Assembly: GCF_001424265.1 (NCBI RefSeq)
Contig: NZ_LMOV01000023.1
Location: 187,292-251,291, forward strand
Reading direction: 5' to 3'
DNA length: 64,000 bases
DNA from: Acidovorax sp. Leaf160
GTDB taxonomy: Bacteria; Pseudomonadota; Gammaproteobacteria; Burkholderiales; Burkholderiaceae_C
Below, one piece after another: positions 38,478-47,462 of the stretch (the stretch's first letter is position 1; every line of letters begins with the position of its first letter). Under the pieces are notes generated by a model. That model saw only the letters and a program-made list of their open reading frames with translations. It made no database searches and was not told the origin of the DNA. A program made the translations under genes and the position numbers.

Positions 38478-39455
38478 TCAATCGGCCAGTTGCAATTGTC
38501 GGTCGCGGATCAGGCGCGACCACTTCTCGTTGTCGCCCTTCACGAAGGCCGCGAAATCGGCCGAGCCCAGCGAATGCACTTCGGCGCCCGCAGCGACGAA
38601 CTTGGCCTGCACGTCCGGCTGGGCCAGCACGCGGGCCAGCTCCTGCGACAGCCGCTCGGTCACCTCGCGCGGCATGCCGGCCGGGCCGACCAGGCCCTGG
38701 AAGCCCACGGACTCCATCGCGCCCAGACCCAGTTCGCGCACGGTGGGCACGTCGGGCAGCTGCGGGTCACGCTTCGGGCCGGTCACGGCCAGGGCCCGCA
38801 GCTTGCCGCCGCGGATCTGCGGCAGCAGCACGGTGCCGGCGTCGATGAGCAGTTGCGTCTGCCCGCCGATCAGATCCTGGATGGCGGGCGCGCTGCCCTT
38901 GTACGGAACGTGCGTCACGTTCATGCCGGTGGCCTGGTTCATCAGCTCGCCGTTCAGGTGGGTCGAGGTGCCCGCGCCGCCGGAGGCGAAGTTGGCCTCG
39001 GCCTTGTGGCTGCGCGCCCACTCCACCCAGGCGCGCAGGTCCTTGGCGGGATGGTCGGGCCGCGTCACGGCGATGTAGCTGCCCTGGCTGATCTGCCCGA
39101 TGTAGGTGAACTGGCGAACCGGGTCATAGGGCATCTTCTTCTGCAGATAGGGCGCGATGGCGAACGGGCCGGTGTTGGCCAGCAGCAGCGTGTAGCCGTC
39201 GGGCGCGGCGCGGGTCAGCTCGGTGGCGGCGATCATGCCGCTGGCGCCGGGCTTGTAGTCCATCACGATCTGCTGGCCCAGCGCCTGCTGCAGCGGCACC
39301 TGCACGGTGCGCGCGGCGAAGTCGATGCCCCCGCCGGGCGGGTAGCCCACGATCAGCCGGATCGGCTTGGCCGCAGGCCAGGCCTGCGCCGAGGCGACGG
39401 TGGACAACAGTGCGAGCGCGCAGGCGCCCGCCCAATGCTTGAAGGTGATGGCCAT
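38478..39455 (-). CDS. Bug/TctC family periplasmic binding protein 2
   Basis: 325 residues. Signal MAITFKHWAGACALALLSTV then ASAQAWPAAKPIRLIVGY. Binding loops PPGGGIDFAARTVQVPL and YKPGASGMIAATELTRAAPD; C-lobe VTHVPYKGSAPAIQDLIGGQ. A separate gene from the neighbour 161 bp downstream on the same strand, with only family-level similarity, so not a recent duplicate. Ligand unknown; likely a small carboxylate. Confidence 0.88.
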   Translation of the reverse strand: MAITFKHWAGACALALLSTVASAQAWPAAKPIRLIVGYPPGGGIDFAARTVQVPLQQALGQQIVMDYKPGASGMIAATELTRAAPDGYTLLLANTGPFAIAPYLQKKMPYDPVRQFTYIGQISQGSYIAVTRPDHPAKDLRAWVEWARSHKAEANFASGGAGTSTHLNGELMNQATGMNVTHVPYKGSAPAIQDLIGGQTQLLIDAGTVLLPQIRGGKLRALAVTGPKRDPQLPDVPTVRELGLGAMESVGFQGLVGPAGMPREVTERLSQELARVLAQPDVQAKFVAAGAEVHSLGSADFAAFVKGDNEKWSRLIRDRQLQLAD

Positions 39456-39635
39456 GGGTCGGGTCTCCGGGTGGTGAAGAAGAAAACGCGCAAGAGAGGA
39501 AGAGCTGCCGAGGGCGCGCCGGGCACCATTATCGAAATGCGGCGCACCGCGCAGAGGAATCCGCCAGTTCCGCAGCGACCGCTGCCAGCATCGACTTGAT
39601 TCCGAACGCCGCGCCGCCGATGCGCCCGCCGCGGC

Positions 39636-40535
39636 TCACCCGCGCGGATGGTGCCGGGCGTGCAACTGCTTCAGCCGCTCGCGCGCGACGTGGGTGTAGA
39701 TGGTGGTGGTGGAGATGTCGGCGTGGCCCAGCAGCAGCTGCACCACGCGCAGGTCGGCGCCGTGGTTGAGCAGGTGCGTGGCGAAGGCGTGGCGCAGCGT
39801 GTGAGGCGACGGCGGCGCACCGATGCCGGCCTGCTGCGCGTTCTTCTTCACAATGACCCAGAACATGGCGCGCGTCATGGCAGCGCCGCGCTGGGTGACG
39901 AACAAATCGTCGGTCTGCTGGCCGGCCAGGATGGCAGGCCGCGCTTCGGCCAGGTAGCGTTCCAGCCAGCGGCCGGCTTCCTCGCCGAACGGCACCAGCC
40001 GCTCCTTGCCGCCCTTGCCCAGCACGCGCAGCACGCCCTCCTGCAGCCCGGCGTGGAAGGTCTTGAGCGTGACCAGCTCGGTCACGCGCAGGCCGCTCGC
40101 GTACATCAGCTCCAGCATCGCGCGGTCGCGCAGGCCGAGCGGCGTGGCCGTGTCGGGCGCATGCAGCAGGGCCTCGACCTGGGCCTGCGTCAGCGTCTTG
40201 GGCACCCGCAGCGGCTGGCGCGCCGCCTGCAGCCGGGCGGTGGGGTCGGCGGTGATGCGCCCTTCGCGCAGCGCCCAGTGGAAGTAGCGGCGCAGCACCG
40301 TCAGCCGGCGGTTGGCGGACGTGGCCTTGGTGCCGGCGTGCCGGGCGGCGAAGTAGCCGCTCAGGTCGTCCTCGGCGGTGGCGTCCAGCGCCAGCGGGGG
40401 CGTGCGTTCTGCGAGCCACCCGGCATAAAGCCTCAGGTCCTGCCGGTAGGCGGCCAGGGTGTTGCGCGAGAGGCCGTCTTCCAGCCACAGGGCGTCGATG
40501 AAGGTGTCAATGGCGGTCTGGCTGTCGGCGAGCAT
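39636..40535 (-). CDS. xerD: Site-specific tyrosine recombinase XerD
   Basis: 299 residues. The N-terminal core-binding domain opens FIDALWLEDGLSRNTLAAYR, the XerD signature. The catalytic domain shows Arg in ELMYASGLRVTELVTLK, HxxR in HTLRHAFATHLLNHGA, His in LGHADISTTTI, and the nucleophile Tyr in TIYTHVARERL. With XerC it resolves chromosome dimers at dif under FtsK control. Start at 40535 (MLADSQTAI); a start at 40550 is also possible. It is followed downstream by no partner and stands alone on the minus strand. Confidence 0.93.
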   Translation of the reverse strand: MLADSQTAIDTFIDALWLEDGLSRNTLAAYRQDLRLYAGWLAERTPPLALDATAEDDLSGYFAARHAGTKATSANRRLTVLRRYFHWALREGRITADPTARLQAARQPLRVPKTLTQAQVEALLHAPDTATPLGLRDRAMLELMYASGLRVTELVTLKTFHAGLQEGVLRVLGKGGKERLVPFGEEAGRWLERYLAEARPAILAGQQTDDLFVTQRGAAMTRAMFWVIVKKNAQQAGIGAPPSPHTLRHAFATHLLNHGADLRVVQLLLGHADISTTTIYTHVARERLKQLHARHHPRG

Positions 40536-40548
40536 GGAAAACCATAGC

Positions 40549-40579
40549 AAAAAAAAGCCGCCCCGTATGCGGGGCGGCC
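40549..40579 (-). terminator. Rho-independent terminator after Bug gene 3
   Basis: Minus strand GCCGCCCC-GCATAC-GGGGCGGC followed by TTTTTTTT, 32 bp past the Bug 3 stop and just before the xerD start, so it separates the two units. Confidence 0.88.
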
Positions 40580-40610
40580 TGGCTTGGCTTGGCAGCGGGG
40601 GCTTAAGCGG

Positions 40611-41573
40611 TCAGTCCAGCGCCAGCTTCTGCTTTTGCACGACTTGCTTGTAGATGGCGAACTCGGCCTTGATCTGCTCGGCGAACTGCTCGGGCGTGTT
40701 GGCGATGACGATCGAGCCGGTGTCTTCGATGCGCTTGCGCACGGCCGGGTCTTCCAGCGCCTTGCGCACGCCGGCGTTGATCTTGTCGACCACTTCCTTC
40801 GGCAGGCCCTTGGGGCCGAGGATGCCGTAGTAGGCCATGCGGTTCACCGGCTCCAGGCCCACTTCCTTGAAGGTGGGCACGTTGGGCAGCGCCGCCACGC
40901 GCTGGGGCGCGGCCACCACGATGGGCACCAGGCGGCCTTCCTTGATGAAAGGCAGCGCCGAGGGCAGGTTGTCGAAGATCATCGGGACCTGGCCGGCCAC
41001 CGTGTCGTTCAGGGCCGGACCGGCGCCGCGGTAGGGGATGTGCGTGACGAACGTGTCGCTCAGGCTCTTGTAGAGCTCCATCTGCAGGTGGCCGATGCCG
41101 CCCGTGCCGGAGGAGGAATACGAATACTTGCCCGGCGACTTCTTCAGCTCGGCCACGAACGCCTTGTAGTCCTTGGCGGGGAAGCTGGGGTTGACCGCGA
41201 TGATGTTCGGCGTGGCCGCGATGTTGATGATCGGCGTGAAGTCGGTCAGCGGGTTGTACGGCGTCTTGGGGTTGATGGCCGGGTTGGCGGCCGTCGACGA
41301 CACCGTGGCGATGCCGAGCGCATAGCCGTCAGGCGTGGCGCGGGCGGTTTCCGCCGCACCCACGATGCCGCCGCCGCCGGGCTTGTTCTCCACGATCACC
41401 GACTGCCCGAGGGCCTTGCCGAGCGGCTCCGAGATCACGCGGGCGATGATGTCGGTCGTGCCGCCGGGAGCGAAGGGCACCACCAGGCGCACGGGCTTGT
41501 TGGGATAGCTCTGCGCCATGGCCGTGCCGGCGGACAGCGCCACAGCCACTGCGATCCAAGTTCTGCGTTGCAT
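40611..41573 (-). CDS. Bug/TctC family periplasmic binding protein 3
   Basis: 320 residues. Signal [20 protein letters not shown] then [20 protein letters not shown]. Typical loops: [39 protein letters not shown], and [20 protein letters not shown]. Start at ATG 41573 with AAAAGGA ahead; a TTG six bases earlier is less likely. Divergent from the AEC carrier gene (182 bp between starts), with its own terminator, so an independent unit. Confidence 0.9.
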   Translation of the reverse strand: MQRRTWIAVAVALSAGTAMAQSYPNKPVRLVVPFAPGGTTDIIARVISEPLGKALGQSVIVENKPGGGGIVGAAETARATPDGYALGIATVSSTAANPAINPKTPYNPLTDFTPIINIAATPNIIAVNPSFPAKDYKAFVAELKKSPGKYSYSSSGTGGIGHLQMELYKSLSDTFVTHIPYRGAGPALNDTVAGQVPMIFDNLPSALPFIKEGRLVPIVVAAPQRVAALPNVPTFKEVGLEPVNRMAYYGILGPKGLPKEVVDKINAGVRKALEDPAVRKRIEDTGSIVIANTPEQFAEQIKAEFAIYKQVVQKQKLALD

Positions 41574-41754
41574 AGTCAAAAATCCTTTTGTTCGTGTAGC
41601 ACCGGTGACAACCGTGAGGCCGCATCCTAAACGTTGACCGTGCGCACGTCGTGGCCGCCGTGCCGGGTTTCGATGAGGGGTTTCCCTCGAAGCCCGGCTA
41701 ACTGTCAGCGTGCCGCAAGGCTTCGAAAGCAGGGGCGGCAGGTATGCTTGCCGG

Positions 41755-42666
41755 GTGAACTACGCCCAGTTGCTGCTGCCCGATTTCTCCCTCATCTTGC
41801 TGGGGTACGTGCTGTGCCGGTTCACGCCGCTGGGCCGCGCGGTGTGGCAGCCGGTGGAGACGCTGGTCTATTTCCTGCTCTTTCCGGTACTGCTCTTCCA
41901 GTCCATCGTGAAGAGTCCCATCCAGGTCGGCGAGGCATCCGGGCTGATCGTGGCGGGCGTGCTGGTCGGCCTGGCGGGAATCGCGCTCGCGTACCTGATG
42001 CCGCGCCTGCCCGGCCTGCGCGGCCGCATCGATCCGCGCGACCACGCCGCCAGCGCGCAGGTCGCCTTCCGCTTCAATTCCTTCATCGCCCTGGCGCTGG
42101 CCGACCGGTTGGCAGGGCCCCAGGGCCTGCTGCTGATCGCGGTGCTGATCGGCGTGTGCGTGCCGCTCTTCAACGTGGCCGCCGTGTGGCCGATGGCGCG
42201 CGGCGCGCAGACCGGCTTCCTGCGCGAGCTGGTGCGCAACCCGCTGATCGTCGCCACCGCCACCGGCCTGGTGGCCAACCTGCTGGGCTTTCGGATTCCG
42301 GGCTGGATCGAGCCCACCGTCAGCCGCATCAGCGCTTCGTCGCTGGCGCTGGGCCTGATGGCCGCGGGCGCCGGCATGCAGTTCGGCACCCTCGCGCGCG
42401 GCAAGCTGCTGGCCGTGTCGGTGCTGATGGTCCGCCATCTGGTGCTGCCCCTGCTGGCCTGGTGCCTGGCGCGGCTGCTGGGGCTGGACGCCGTGCAGAC
42501 CACCGTGCTGCTGGCGTTCTCGGCCCTGCCCACGGCATCGACCTGCTACGTGCTGGCGGCGCGCATGGGCTACAACGGGCCGTACGTGGCGGGGCTGGTG
42601 ACCCTGTCGACCGTGCTGGGCATGGCCAGCCTGCCATTCGCGCTGGGGGTGCTGCGGCGGCTCTAG
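41755..42666 (+). CDS. AEC family transporter
   Basis: 303 residues from GTG 41755 ([18 protein letters not shown]). About ten membrane helices. Family features: the opening helix pair, [18 protein letters not shown], the middle [19 protein letters not shown], and the repeat-like second half [20 protein letters not shown], then [20 protein letters not shown]. Auxin-efflux-carrier-type proteins in bacteria export or take up small organic acids such as malate or malonate; the substrate here is unknown. Confidence 0.85.
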   Translation: MNYAQLLLPDFSLILLGYVLCRFTPLGRAVWQPVETLVYFLLFPVLLFQSIVKSPIQVGEASGLIVAGVLVGLAGIALAYLMPRLPGLRGRIDPRDHAASAQVAFRFNSFIALALADRLAGPQGLLLIAVLIGVCVPLFNVAAVWPMARGAQTGFLRELVRNPLIVATATGLVANLLGFRIPGWIEPTVSRISASSLALGLMAAGAGMQFGTLARGKLLAVSVLMVRHLVLPLLAWCLARLLGLDAVQTTVLLAFSALPTASTCYVLAARMGYNGPYVAGLVTLSTVLGMASLPFALGVLRRL

Positions 42667-42681
42667 CCGCCCTGGTCGCTG

Positions 42682-42735
42682 ATGCTATATTATTTATAGC
42701 AAAAAAACCTCTATCTGCAAGCGCCCAGGCCCTTT
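42682..42735. repeat. Dispersed Comamonadaceae repeat, copy 4
   Basis: GATGCTATATTATTTATAGC (core 42684-42700) followed by an A-run, then CTGCAAGCGCCCAGGCCCTTTTT. Between the convergent AEC and queG genes. Confidence 0.65.
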
Positions 42736-42736
42736 T

Positions 42737-43828
42737 TCACTGCAATTCCTGCTTCAGCGCCCACGCGACGTGCTCGCGCACCAGGGCACTGGGGTCGTCC
42801 ACGCGTGTGCCCAGCGCTGCGCGGATGCCGGCGTCGCCGGTCTGCCGCAACGCATTGCCCAGAGCCACGGCCACGTTGCGCAGCCAGCGTTCGTGGCCGA
42901 TGCGCCGGATCGGGCCGCCCTCGGTCAGGCGCAGAAACGTGGCTTCGTCCCAGCCGAACAGATGCACCAGCTGCTGGCCTGCCAGCCCGGCCCGCGCATC
43001 GAAATCGGGGAGCCGGCTGGCCTGCGCGAACTTGTTCCAGGGGCAGACCAGCTGGCAGTCGTCACAGCCGTAGATGCGGTTGCCCATCAGCGGACGCAGC
43101 GCCTCGGGAATGGCACCCGCATGCTCGATGGTCAGATACGAAATGCAGCGCCGCGCATCGACCCGGTGCGGCGCCACGATGGCCTGCGTGGGGCACACGT
43201 CGATGCAGGCCTGGCAGCTGCCGCAGTGCGCCGTGACGGGCGCGCTGGGGGCCAGCGCCATATCGACATAGATCTCGCCCAGAAAGAACATCGAGCCCGC
43301 CTCGCGGTTGAGCACCAGCGTGTGCTTGCCGCGCCAGCCCTGCCCGCTGCGGCTGGCCAGCTCCGCTTCCAGCACCGGCGCCGAATCGGTGAACACGCGG
43401 TGGCCGAAGGGCCCCACCGCCTGGGCGATGCGGTCGGCCAGCTTCTGCAGCCGGGCCCGCAGCACCTTGTGATAGTCACGCCCCCGGGCATAGACCGATA
43501 CGATGCCCTCCTCGGGGCGCTGCAGCCGCGCGAACTCGATCGCCTGCCAGCCTTGCCGCGCGGTGGAATCCGCGAAAGTCGCGGCCGGCAGGTAGTCCAT
43601 GCGCGCGGTGATGACGCTCACCGTGCCGGGCACGAGTTCGGCCGGCCGGGCGCGCTTGAGCCCGTGGGCCTGCATGTATTGCATGTCTCCATGGAACCCT
43701 TGGCCCAGCCACTGCATCAACCCGGGTTCGGCCGAGGACAAATCCACGCCCGCCACGCCGATTTGGGAGAATCCCAGCTCGCGGGCCCAGCCTTGCATTT
43801 GAGGAACGAGTTGACTGCTGAACGACAT
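42737..43828 (-). CDS. queG: Epoxyqueuosine reductase QueG
   Basis: 363 residues, start ATG 43828 (MSFSSQLVPQMQGWARELGF). Catalyses the last step of queuosine synthesis in tRNA with a cobalamin cofactor and two [4Fe-4S] clusters. Cluster ligands: HCGSCQACIDVCPTQA and RRCISYLTIE plus YGCDDCQLVCPWNKFA. A C-terminal HEAT-like part (LRNVAVALGNALRQTGDAGI, VREHVAWALKQEL) fits tRNA binding. The start is within the region facing tsaE, which is divergent. Confidence 0.94.
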   Translation of the reverse strand: MSFSSQLVPQMQGWARELGFSQIGVAGVDLSSAEPGLMQWLGQGFHGDMQYMQAHGLKRARPAELVPGTVSVITARMDYLPAATFADSTARQGWQAIEFARLQRPEEGIVSVYARGRDYHKVLRARLQKLADRIAQAVGPFGHRVFTDSAPVLEAELASRSGQGWRGKHTLVLNREAGSMFFLGEIYVDMALAPSAPVTAHCGSCQACIDVCPTQAIVAPHRVDARRCISYLTIEHAGAIPEALRPLMGNRIYGCDDCQLVCPWNKFAQASRLPDFDARAGLAGQQLVHLFGWDEATFLRLTEGGPIRRIGHERWLRNVAVALGNALRQTGDAGIRAALGTRVDDPSALVREHVAWALKQELQ

Positions 43829-43891
43829 CACGGCCAGATTGTAGAAAGCCCCCTGCCCGCGCACGCCGGCGCGGAGCCCCCCGCCGACCGC

Positions 43892-44350
43892 ATGCACCTC
43901 GACTGGCATGGCGAAGACGACACCGCGGCCTTCGCCGCGCGCCTGGCCGCCTGCAGCGCGGTGCGCGACGCCTTCGTCACCCTGCACGGCGACCTGGGCG
44001 CGGGCAAGACCACGCTGGTGCGGCACCTGCTGCGGGCCCTGGGTGTGCAGGGCCGCATCAAGAGCCCGACCTATGCCGTCGTGGAACCGCACGAGGCGCA
44101 GGGCCTCGCCATCTCCCACTTCGACTTCTACCGCTTCAGCGACCCGCGCGAATGGGAAGACGCGGGGTTCCGCGACATCTTCGCCAGCCCCGGCCTGAAG
44201 CTGGCCGAGTGGCCGGACAAGGCCGCCGCGCTGCTGCCGCCGGCCGATCTGGCCATCCACATCGACGCGGTGGACGACGTGCACCGCCGGGTCACCCTGC
44301 ATGCCGGCACCCCGCGCGGCCGCGCGCTGCTGCAAGGACTCACGCCATGA
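43892..44350 (+). CDS. tsaE: tRNA t6A synthesis ATPase TsaE
   Basis: 152 residues from ATG 43892 (MHLDWHGEDDTAAF). Walker A GDLGAGKTTLVR, then KSPTYAVVEPHEAQ, HFDFYRFSDPREWEDAGFRD and LAEWPDKAAALLPPADLAIH are TsaE signatures. It drives TsaB-TsaD in making threonylcarbamoyl-A37 of tRNAs. An upstream TTG or GTG could add about 27 residues overlapping queG; I chose the ATG. The stop overlaps the amiC start (ATGA). Confidence 0.9.
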   Translation: MHLDWHGEDDTAAFAARLAACSAVRDAFVTLHGDLGAGKTTLVRHLLRALGVQGRIKSPTYAVVEPHEAQGLAISHFDFYRFSDPREWEDAGFRDIFASPGLKLAEWPDKAAALLPPADLAIHIDAVDDVHRRVTLHAGTPRGRALLQGLTP

Positions 44351-45819
44351 CCGCCGTGCCCGAACACCCCGCCGCCCCCGGCACTGCGGCACCGTCCCGC
44401 CGCCGGCTGCTGATGCAGGCCGGCTCGCTGGTGCTGCTGCTGGGGGCCCAGCAGATCGCCCGCGGCGCCGGCATCGTGGCGGTGCGCGTGTGGCCGGCGC
44501 AGGACTACTCCCGCGTCACCATCGAATCCGACCGCCCGCTGGTGGCCAAGCAATTCTTCGTCGCCACGCCCCCGCGCCTGGCGGTGGACATCGAAGGCAT
44601 CGACCTGAATCCGGAGCTGCGCGAGCTGGTGGCGAAGGTCAAGCCCGACGACCCGAACATCGCCGGCATCCGCGTCGGGCAGAACGCACCGGGCGTGGTG
44701 CGCCTGGTGGTCGATCTCAAGCGCGCGGCGCGGCCCCAGGTGTTCTCGCTGCAGCCCGTGGCCGCCTACCAGCACCGGCTGGTATTCGACCTTTATCCGG
44801 CCGTGGCGGAAGATCCGCTGGAGGCGCTGATCGCCGAGCGCCTGCGGGAGGCCCCGACGCCGGCGCCCCTGCCGCACATCGCCGCCAAGCCGGGTTCGCC
44901 GACCGACCCCCTGGGCGACCTGATCGCCCAGACCGGGCAGCGTCCGGGCGCACCGGCACCGGCCCCCGTGCCCGGCGTGGCACCCGCGGCCCCGCCGCTG
45001 GTGGCTGCGGCCCCCGCCGCGCTGCCGCCTCCGCCCCCGCCTCCGCTGCGGCAGGAGCCGGCCCCGCCTGCGGCACCGGCCATCGCCCGGGCGACCGACC
45101 GGCTCATCATCGTGGCGCTGGATCCCGGCCACGGCGGGGAAGACCCGGGCGCCATCGGCCCGGGCGGCACGCGCGAAAAGGACGTGGTGCTGAGGGTGGC
45201 CCATCTGCTGCGCGACCGCATCAACGCCACCACGGTGGGCGGCAACCCCATGCGCGCCTTCCTCACCCGCGACGCCGACTTCTTCGTGCCGCTGGGCGTG
45301 CGCGTGGAAAAAGCCCGGCGCGTGCAGGCCGACCTGTTCGTGTCGATCCATGCCGACGCCTTCACCACGCCCGCCGCGCGCGGCGCCAGCGTGTTCGCGC
45401 TGAGCCAGGGCGGCGCCTCCAGCACCGCCGCGCGATGGCTGGCCAACAAGGAAAACCAGGCCGACTTGGTGGGCGGCTTGAACGTGAAGGCGCAGGACCA
45501 GCATGTGCAGCGCATGCTGCTGGACATGAGCACCACCGCGCAGATCAACGACAGCCTGAAGCTCGGCAGTGTGCTGCTGGGCGAGATCGGGGGCATGGCC
45601 CGCCTGCACAAGCCGCGCGTCGAACAGGCCGGCTTCGCCGTGCTGAAGGCGCCGGACATTCCCAGCGTGCTGGTGGAGACCGCCTTCATCAGCAACCCCG
45701 AGGAAGAAGCGAAGCTGCGCACGGCCAGCTACCAGCAGCAGTTGGCTGACGCGCTGATGCGCGGCATCACGCGATACTTCGCCAAGAATCCGCCGCTCGC
45801 GCGCAGTCGGTCCGTGTAG
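44347..45819 (+). CDS. amiC: N-acetylmuramoyl-L-alanine amidase AmiC
   Basis: 490 residues. Twin-arginine signal SRRRLLMQAGSLVLLLG (about 17-33), as in E. coli AmiC. An AMIN septum-targeting domain (about 42-155, RVWPAQDYSRVTIESDRP), then a Pro/Ala linker of about 85 residues including a Pro run (LPPPPPPPL), then the Amidase_3 zinc domain: LDPGHGGEDPGAIG, TREKDVVLR, FVSIHADAF and LVETAFISN. It cuts peptide from MurNAc during daughter-cell separation. Cotranslated with tsaE, the common tsaE-amiC pair. Confidence 0.95.
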   Translation: MTAVPEHPAAPGTAAPSRRRLLMQAGSLVLLLGAQQIARGAGIVAVRVWPAQDYSRVTIESDRPLVAKQFFVATPPRLAVDIEGIDLNPELRELVAKVKPDDPNIAGIRVGQNAPGVVRLVVDLKRAARPQVFSLQPVAAYQHRLVFDLYPAVAEDPLEALIAERLREAPTPAPLPHIAAKPGSPTDPLGDLIAQTGQRPGAPAPAPVPGVAPAAPPLVAAAPAALPPPPPPPLRQEPAPPAAPAIARATDRLIIVALDPGHGGEDPGAIGPGGTREKDVVLRVAHLLRDRINATTVGGNPMRAFLTRDADFFVPLGVRVEKARRVQADLFVSIHADAFTTPAARGASVFALSQGGASSTAARWLANKENQADLVGGLNVKAQDQHVQRMLLDMSTTAQINDSLKLGSVLLGEIGGMARLHKPRVEQAGFAVLKAPDIPSVLVETAFISNPEEEAKLRTASYQQQLADALMRGITRYFAKNPPLARSRSV

Positions 45820-45876
45820 TCCCGGAGGTTGCGCCGCGCGGTGGCGATCCACCGTCACCGTCCACGAGGAAGCACC

Positions 45877-46209
45877 ATGGCCCTGCAACATGCCCGCTCG
45901 GGAGACGTCGTCAGCCTCCTGCCGCTGCGCGAGAAGATCGCCAGCACGGCCACCGCCGCGATCATCAAGGCTGCCCAGCTGGAAGTTATCCGGGTGGTGC
46001 TGCCGGCCGGCAAGGAAATGCGCCAGCACGACACGCCCGGGGAGATCACCGTGCAGTGCCTGGAGGGCGAGGTGGAATTCCACACCGGCAGCGCGGCCCA
46101 CCTGCTGGCGGCGGGCGACTTCCTGCATCTGGCGCCCAAGGCTCCCCACTCGCTGCGGGCGCTGACCGACGCCTCTCTCCTGGTCACCATCTGCCTGGCG
46201 CCAAGCTGA
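45877..46209 (+). CDS. Small cupin protein
   Basis: 110 residues, one cupin barrel: VIRVVLPAGKEMRQHDTPGE, ITVQCLEGEVEFHTGSAAHL, LAAGDFLHLAPKAPHSLRAL. The usual metal His are partly kept (RQH, PHS). No enzyme function can be set. Start at 45877 (MALQHARSGD) after a GAGGAAGCACC; it lies 57 bp after amiC on the same strand, but with no clear linkage. Confidence 0.82.
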   Translation: MALQHARSGDVVSLLPLREKIASTATAAIIKAAQLEVIRVVLPAGKEMRQHDTPGEITVQCLEGEVEFHTGSAAHLLAAGDFLHLAPKAPHSLRALTDASLLVTICLAPS

Positions 46210-46391
46210 GCCCGCTCCGCCGGGGGCCCGCCTGCCCGGCGGGATGAGTCCTACAGGGGGCAGCCTCTTCTGCTGACACCCTGCCGGACGGAGCGGCGCG
46301 ATAGTTCATTCACGTGCTGGATGGATCACCGCCTTGCGCAGGCCTCCGCACCTCACCCCCCGTCTTCAGGACACGCACATAGGAGCACACC

Positions 46392-46619
46392 ATGAACTAC
46401 CGCCATCTTCTGTCCGCCACCGTCTGCGTCGCCGCCCTGGGCCTGGCCGGCTGCTCGACCAACCCCACCAGCGCCCAAGTCGGCACCGGTGTCGGCGCAG
46501 TCGCCGGCGGCGTGGTCGGTAGCGCACTGGGCGGTACCGCCGCCACCGTCGGCGGCGCCGCAGCCGGCGCGCTGATCGGCCACGAACTCGGCGAAGACCG
46601 CGACCAACGTCGCCGTTGA
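46392..46619 (+). CDS. Small glycine-zipper lipoprotein
   Basis: 75 residues. Lipoprotein signal MNYRHLLSATVCVAALGLAG with the lipobox LAGC (Cys21), then a glycine zipper (VGTGVGAVAGGVVGSALG, VGGAAAGALIGHELG) and a charged end EDRDQRRR. OsmB/Lpp-like small lipoproteins of this kind are often stress-induced. AGGAGC precedes the ATG. A strong two-way terminator lies 25 bp downstream, so it is a one-gene unit. Confidence 0.8.
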   Translation: MNYRHLLSATVCVAALGLAGCSTNPTSAQVGTGVGAVAGGVVGSALGGTAATVGGAAAGALIGHELGEDRDQRRR

Positions 46620-46644
46620 GCCGGGGCCCCTTGGGGCCGCCCAT

Positions 46645-46686
46645 GAAAAAACCGCCCGCAGGTGTCAAGCCTGCGGGCGGTTTTTC
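46645..46686. terminator. Two-way terminator between lipoprotein and DedA genes
   Basis: AAAAAACCGCCCGCAGG-TGTCAAG-CCTGCGGGCGGTTTTT: an 11-bp stem with an A-run on the left and a T-run on the right, so it can stop both convergent transcripts. Confidence 0.92.
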
Positions 46687-46717
46687 GTTTTGTCCGCCGG
46701 AGAGGCGGCTCAACCTC

Positions 46718-47368
46718 TTAAGCGGCTGCGGCCTTGCTGCGCCCGGCGCGCCATGCACCGAAGATGGCGATCAAGCCGGGGATGAAAATCATTGCCCAGA
46801 TGATCTTGTCCAGATGCCGCTGCACCCAGGGGAAGTTGCCGAAGAAATAGCCCGCCGTGCAGATGCCCAGCACCCAGAGCAAGGCGCCCCCCACGTTGAA
46901 CGCGGTGAACTTGGCCCGGCCCATGGCGGCCACGCCGGCCACGAACGGCGCGAACGTGCGGATGAAAGGCATGAAGCGGGCGATCACGATGGTGATGCCG
47001 CCGTACTTCTCGTAGAAGTTGTGCGCCTGGTCGAACGCCCGGCGGTTGAACCAGCGCGAGTCTTCCCACTGAAACACCTTGGGGCCCACCTTGCGGCCGA
47101 TCATGTAGTTGCACTGGTCGCCCAGGATGGCGGCAGCGATCAGCACCACGCAGGCGATGGAGAAGTTCATGAGGCCCGCGCCGGCGAGCGCGCCGACGAT
47201 GAACAGCAGCGAATCGCCGGGCAGGAAGGGCATCACCACCACGCCGGTTTCCACGAAAACGATGATGAACAGCAGCGCGTAGACCCATGGGCCGTAGCTG
47301 GCCACGAAGGCCGCCAGATGCTTGTCGACATGCACGATGAAGTCGATCAGAAAGCTCACGAGTTCCAA
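46718..47368 (-). CDS. DedA/SNARE-associated membrane protein
   Basis: 216 residues from TTG 47368 (LELVSFLIDFIVHVD), with AAAGGA six bases ahead. DedA features: GVVVMPFLPGDSLLFIVGAL, GDQCNYMIGRKVGPK, and FYEKYGGITIVIARFMPF then IRTFAPFVAGVAAMGRAKF with conserved Arg. DedA proteins are thought to be undecaprenyl-phosphate or phospholipid translocases related to eukaryotic VTT proteins and matter for membrane potential and antibiotic tolerance. Five to six hydrophobic segments. A start at 47383 (also TTG) places the ribosome site inside the gene and is less likely. Confidence 0.9.
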   Translation of the reverse strand: MELVSFLIDFIVHVDKHLAAFVASYGPWVYALLFIIVFVETGVVVMPFLPGDSLLFIVGALAGAGLMNFSIACVVLIAAAILGDQCNYMIGRKVGPKVFQWEDSRWFNRRAFDQAHNFYEKYGGITIVIARFMPFIRTFAPFVAGVAAMGRAKFTAFNVGGALLWVLGICTAGYFFGNFPWVQRHLDKIIWAMIFIPGLIAIFGAWRAGRSKAAAA

Positions 47369-47462
47369 GCCGGTTCCTTTCAAAAAAGCAGCGCGGTAAT
47401 GTACCGCAGCGCTTTTGTGGCAGCCGGCCGGTCACGCGGGGCAGGCGGGCTGCCGTGGCCGG

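Noticed and set aside
38478-39455. Bug genes 1 and 2 as a recent tandem duplication
   Set aside because: Only family-level motifs are shared; signal peptides and binding loops differ clearly.
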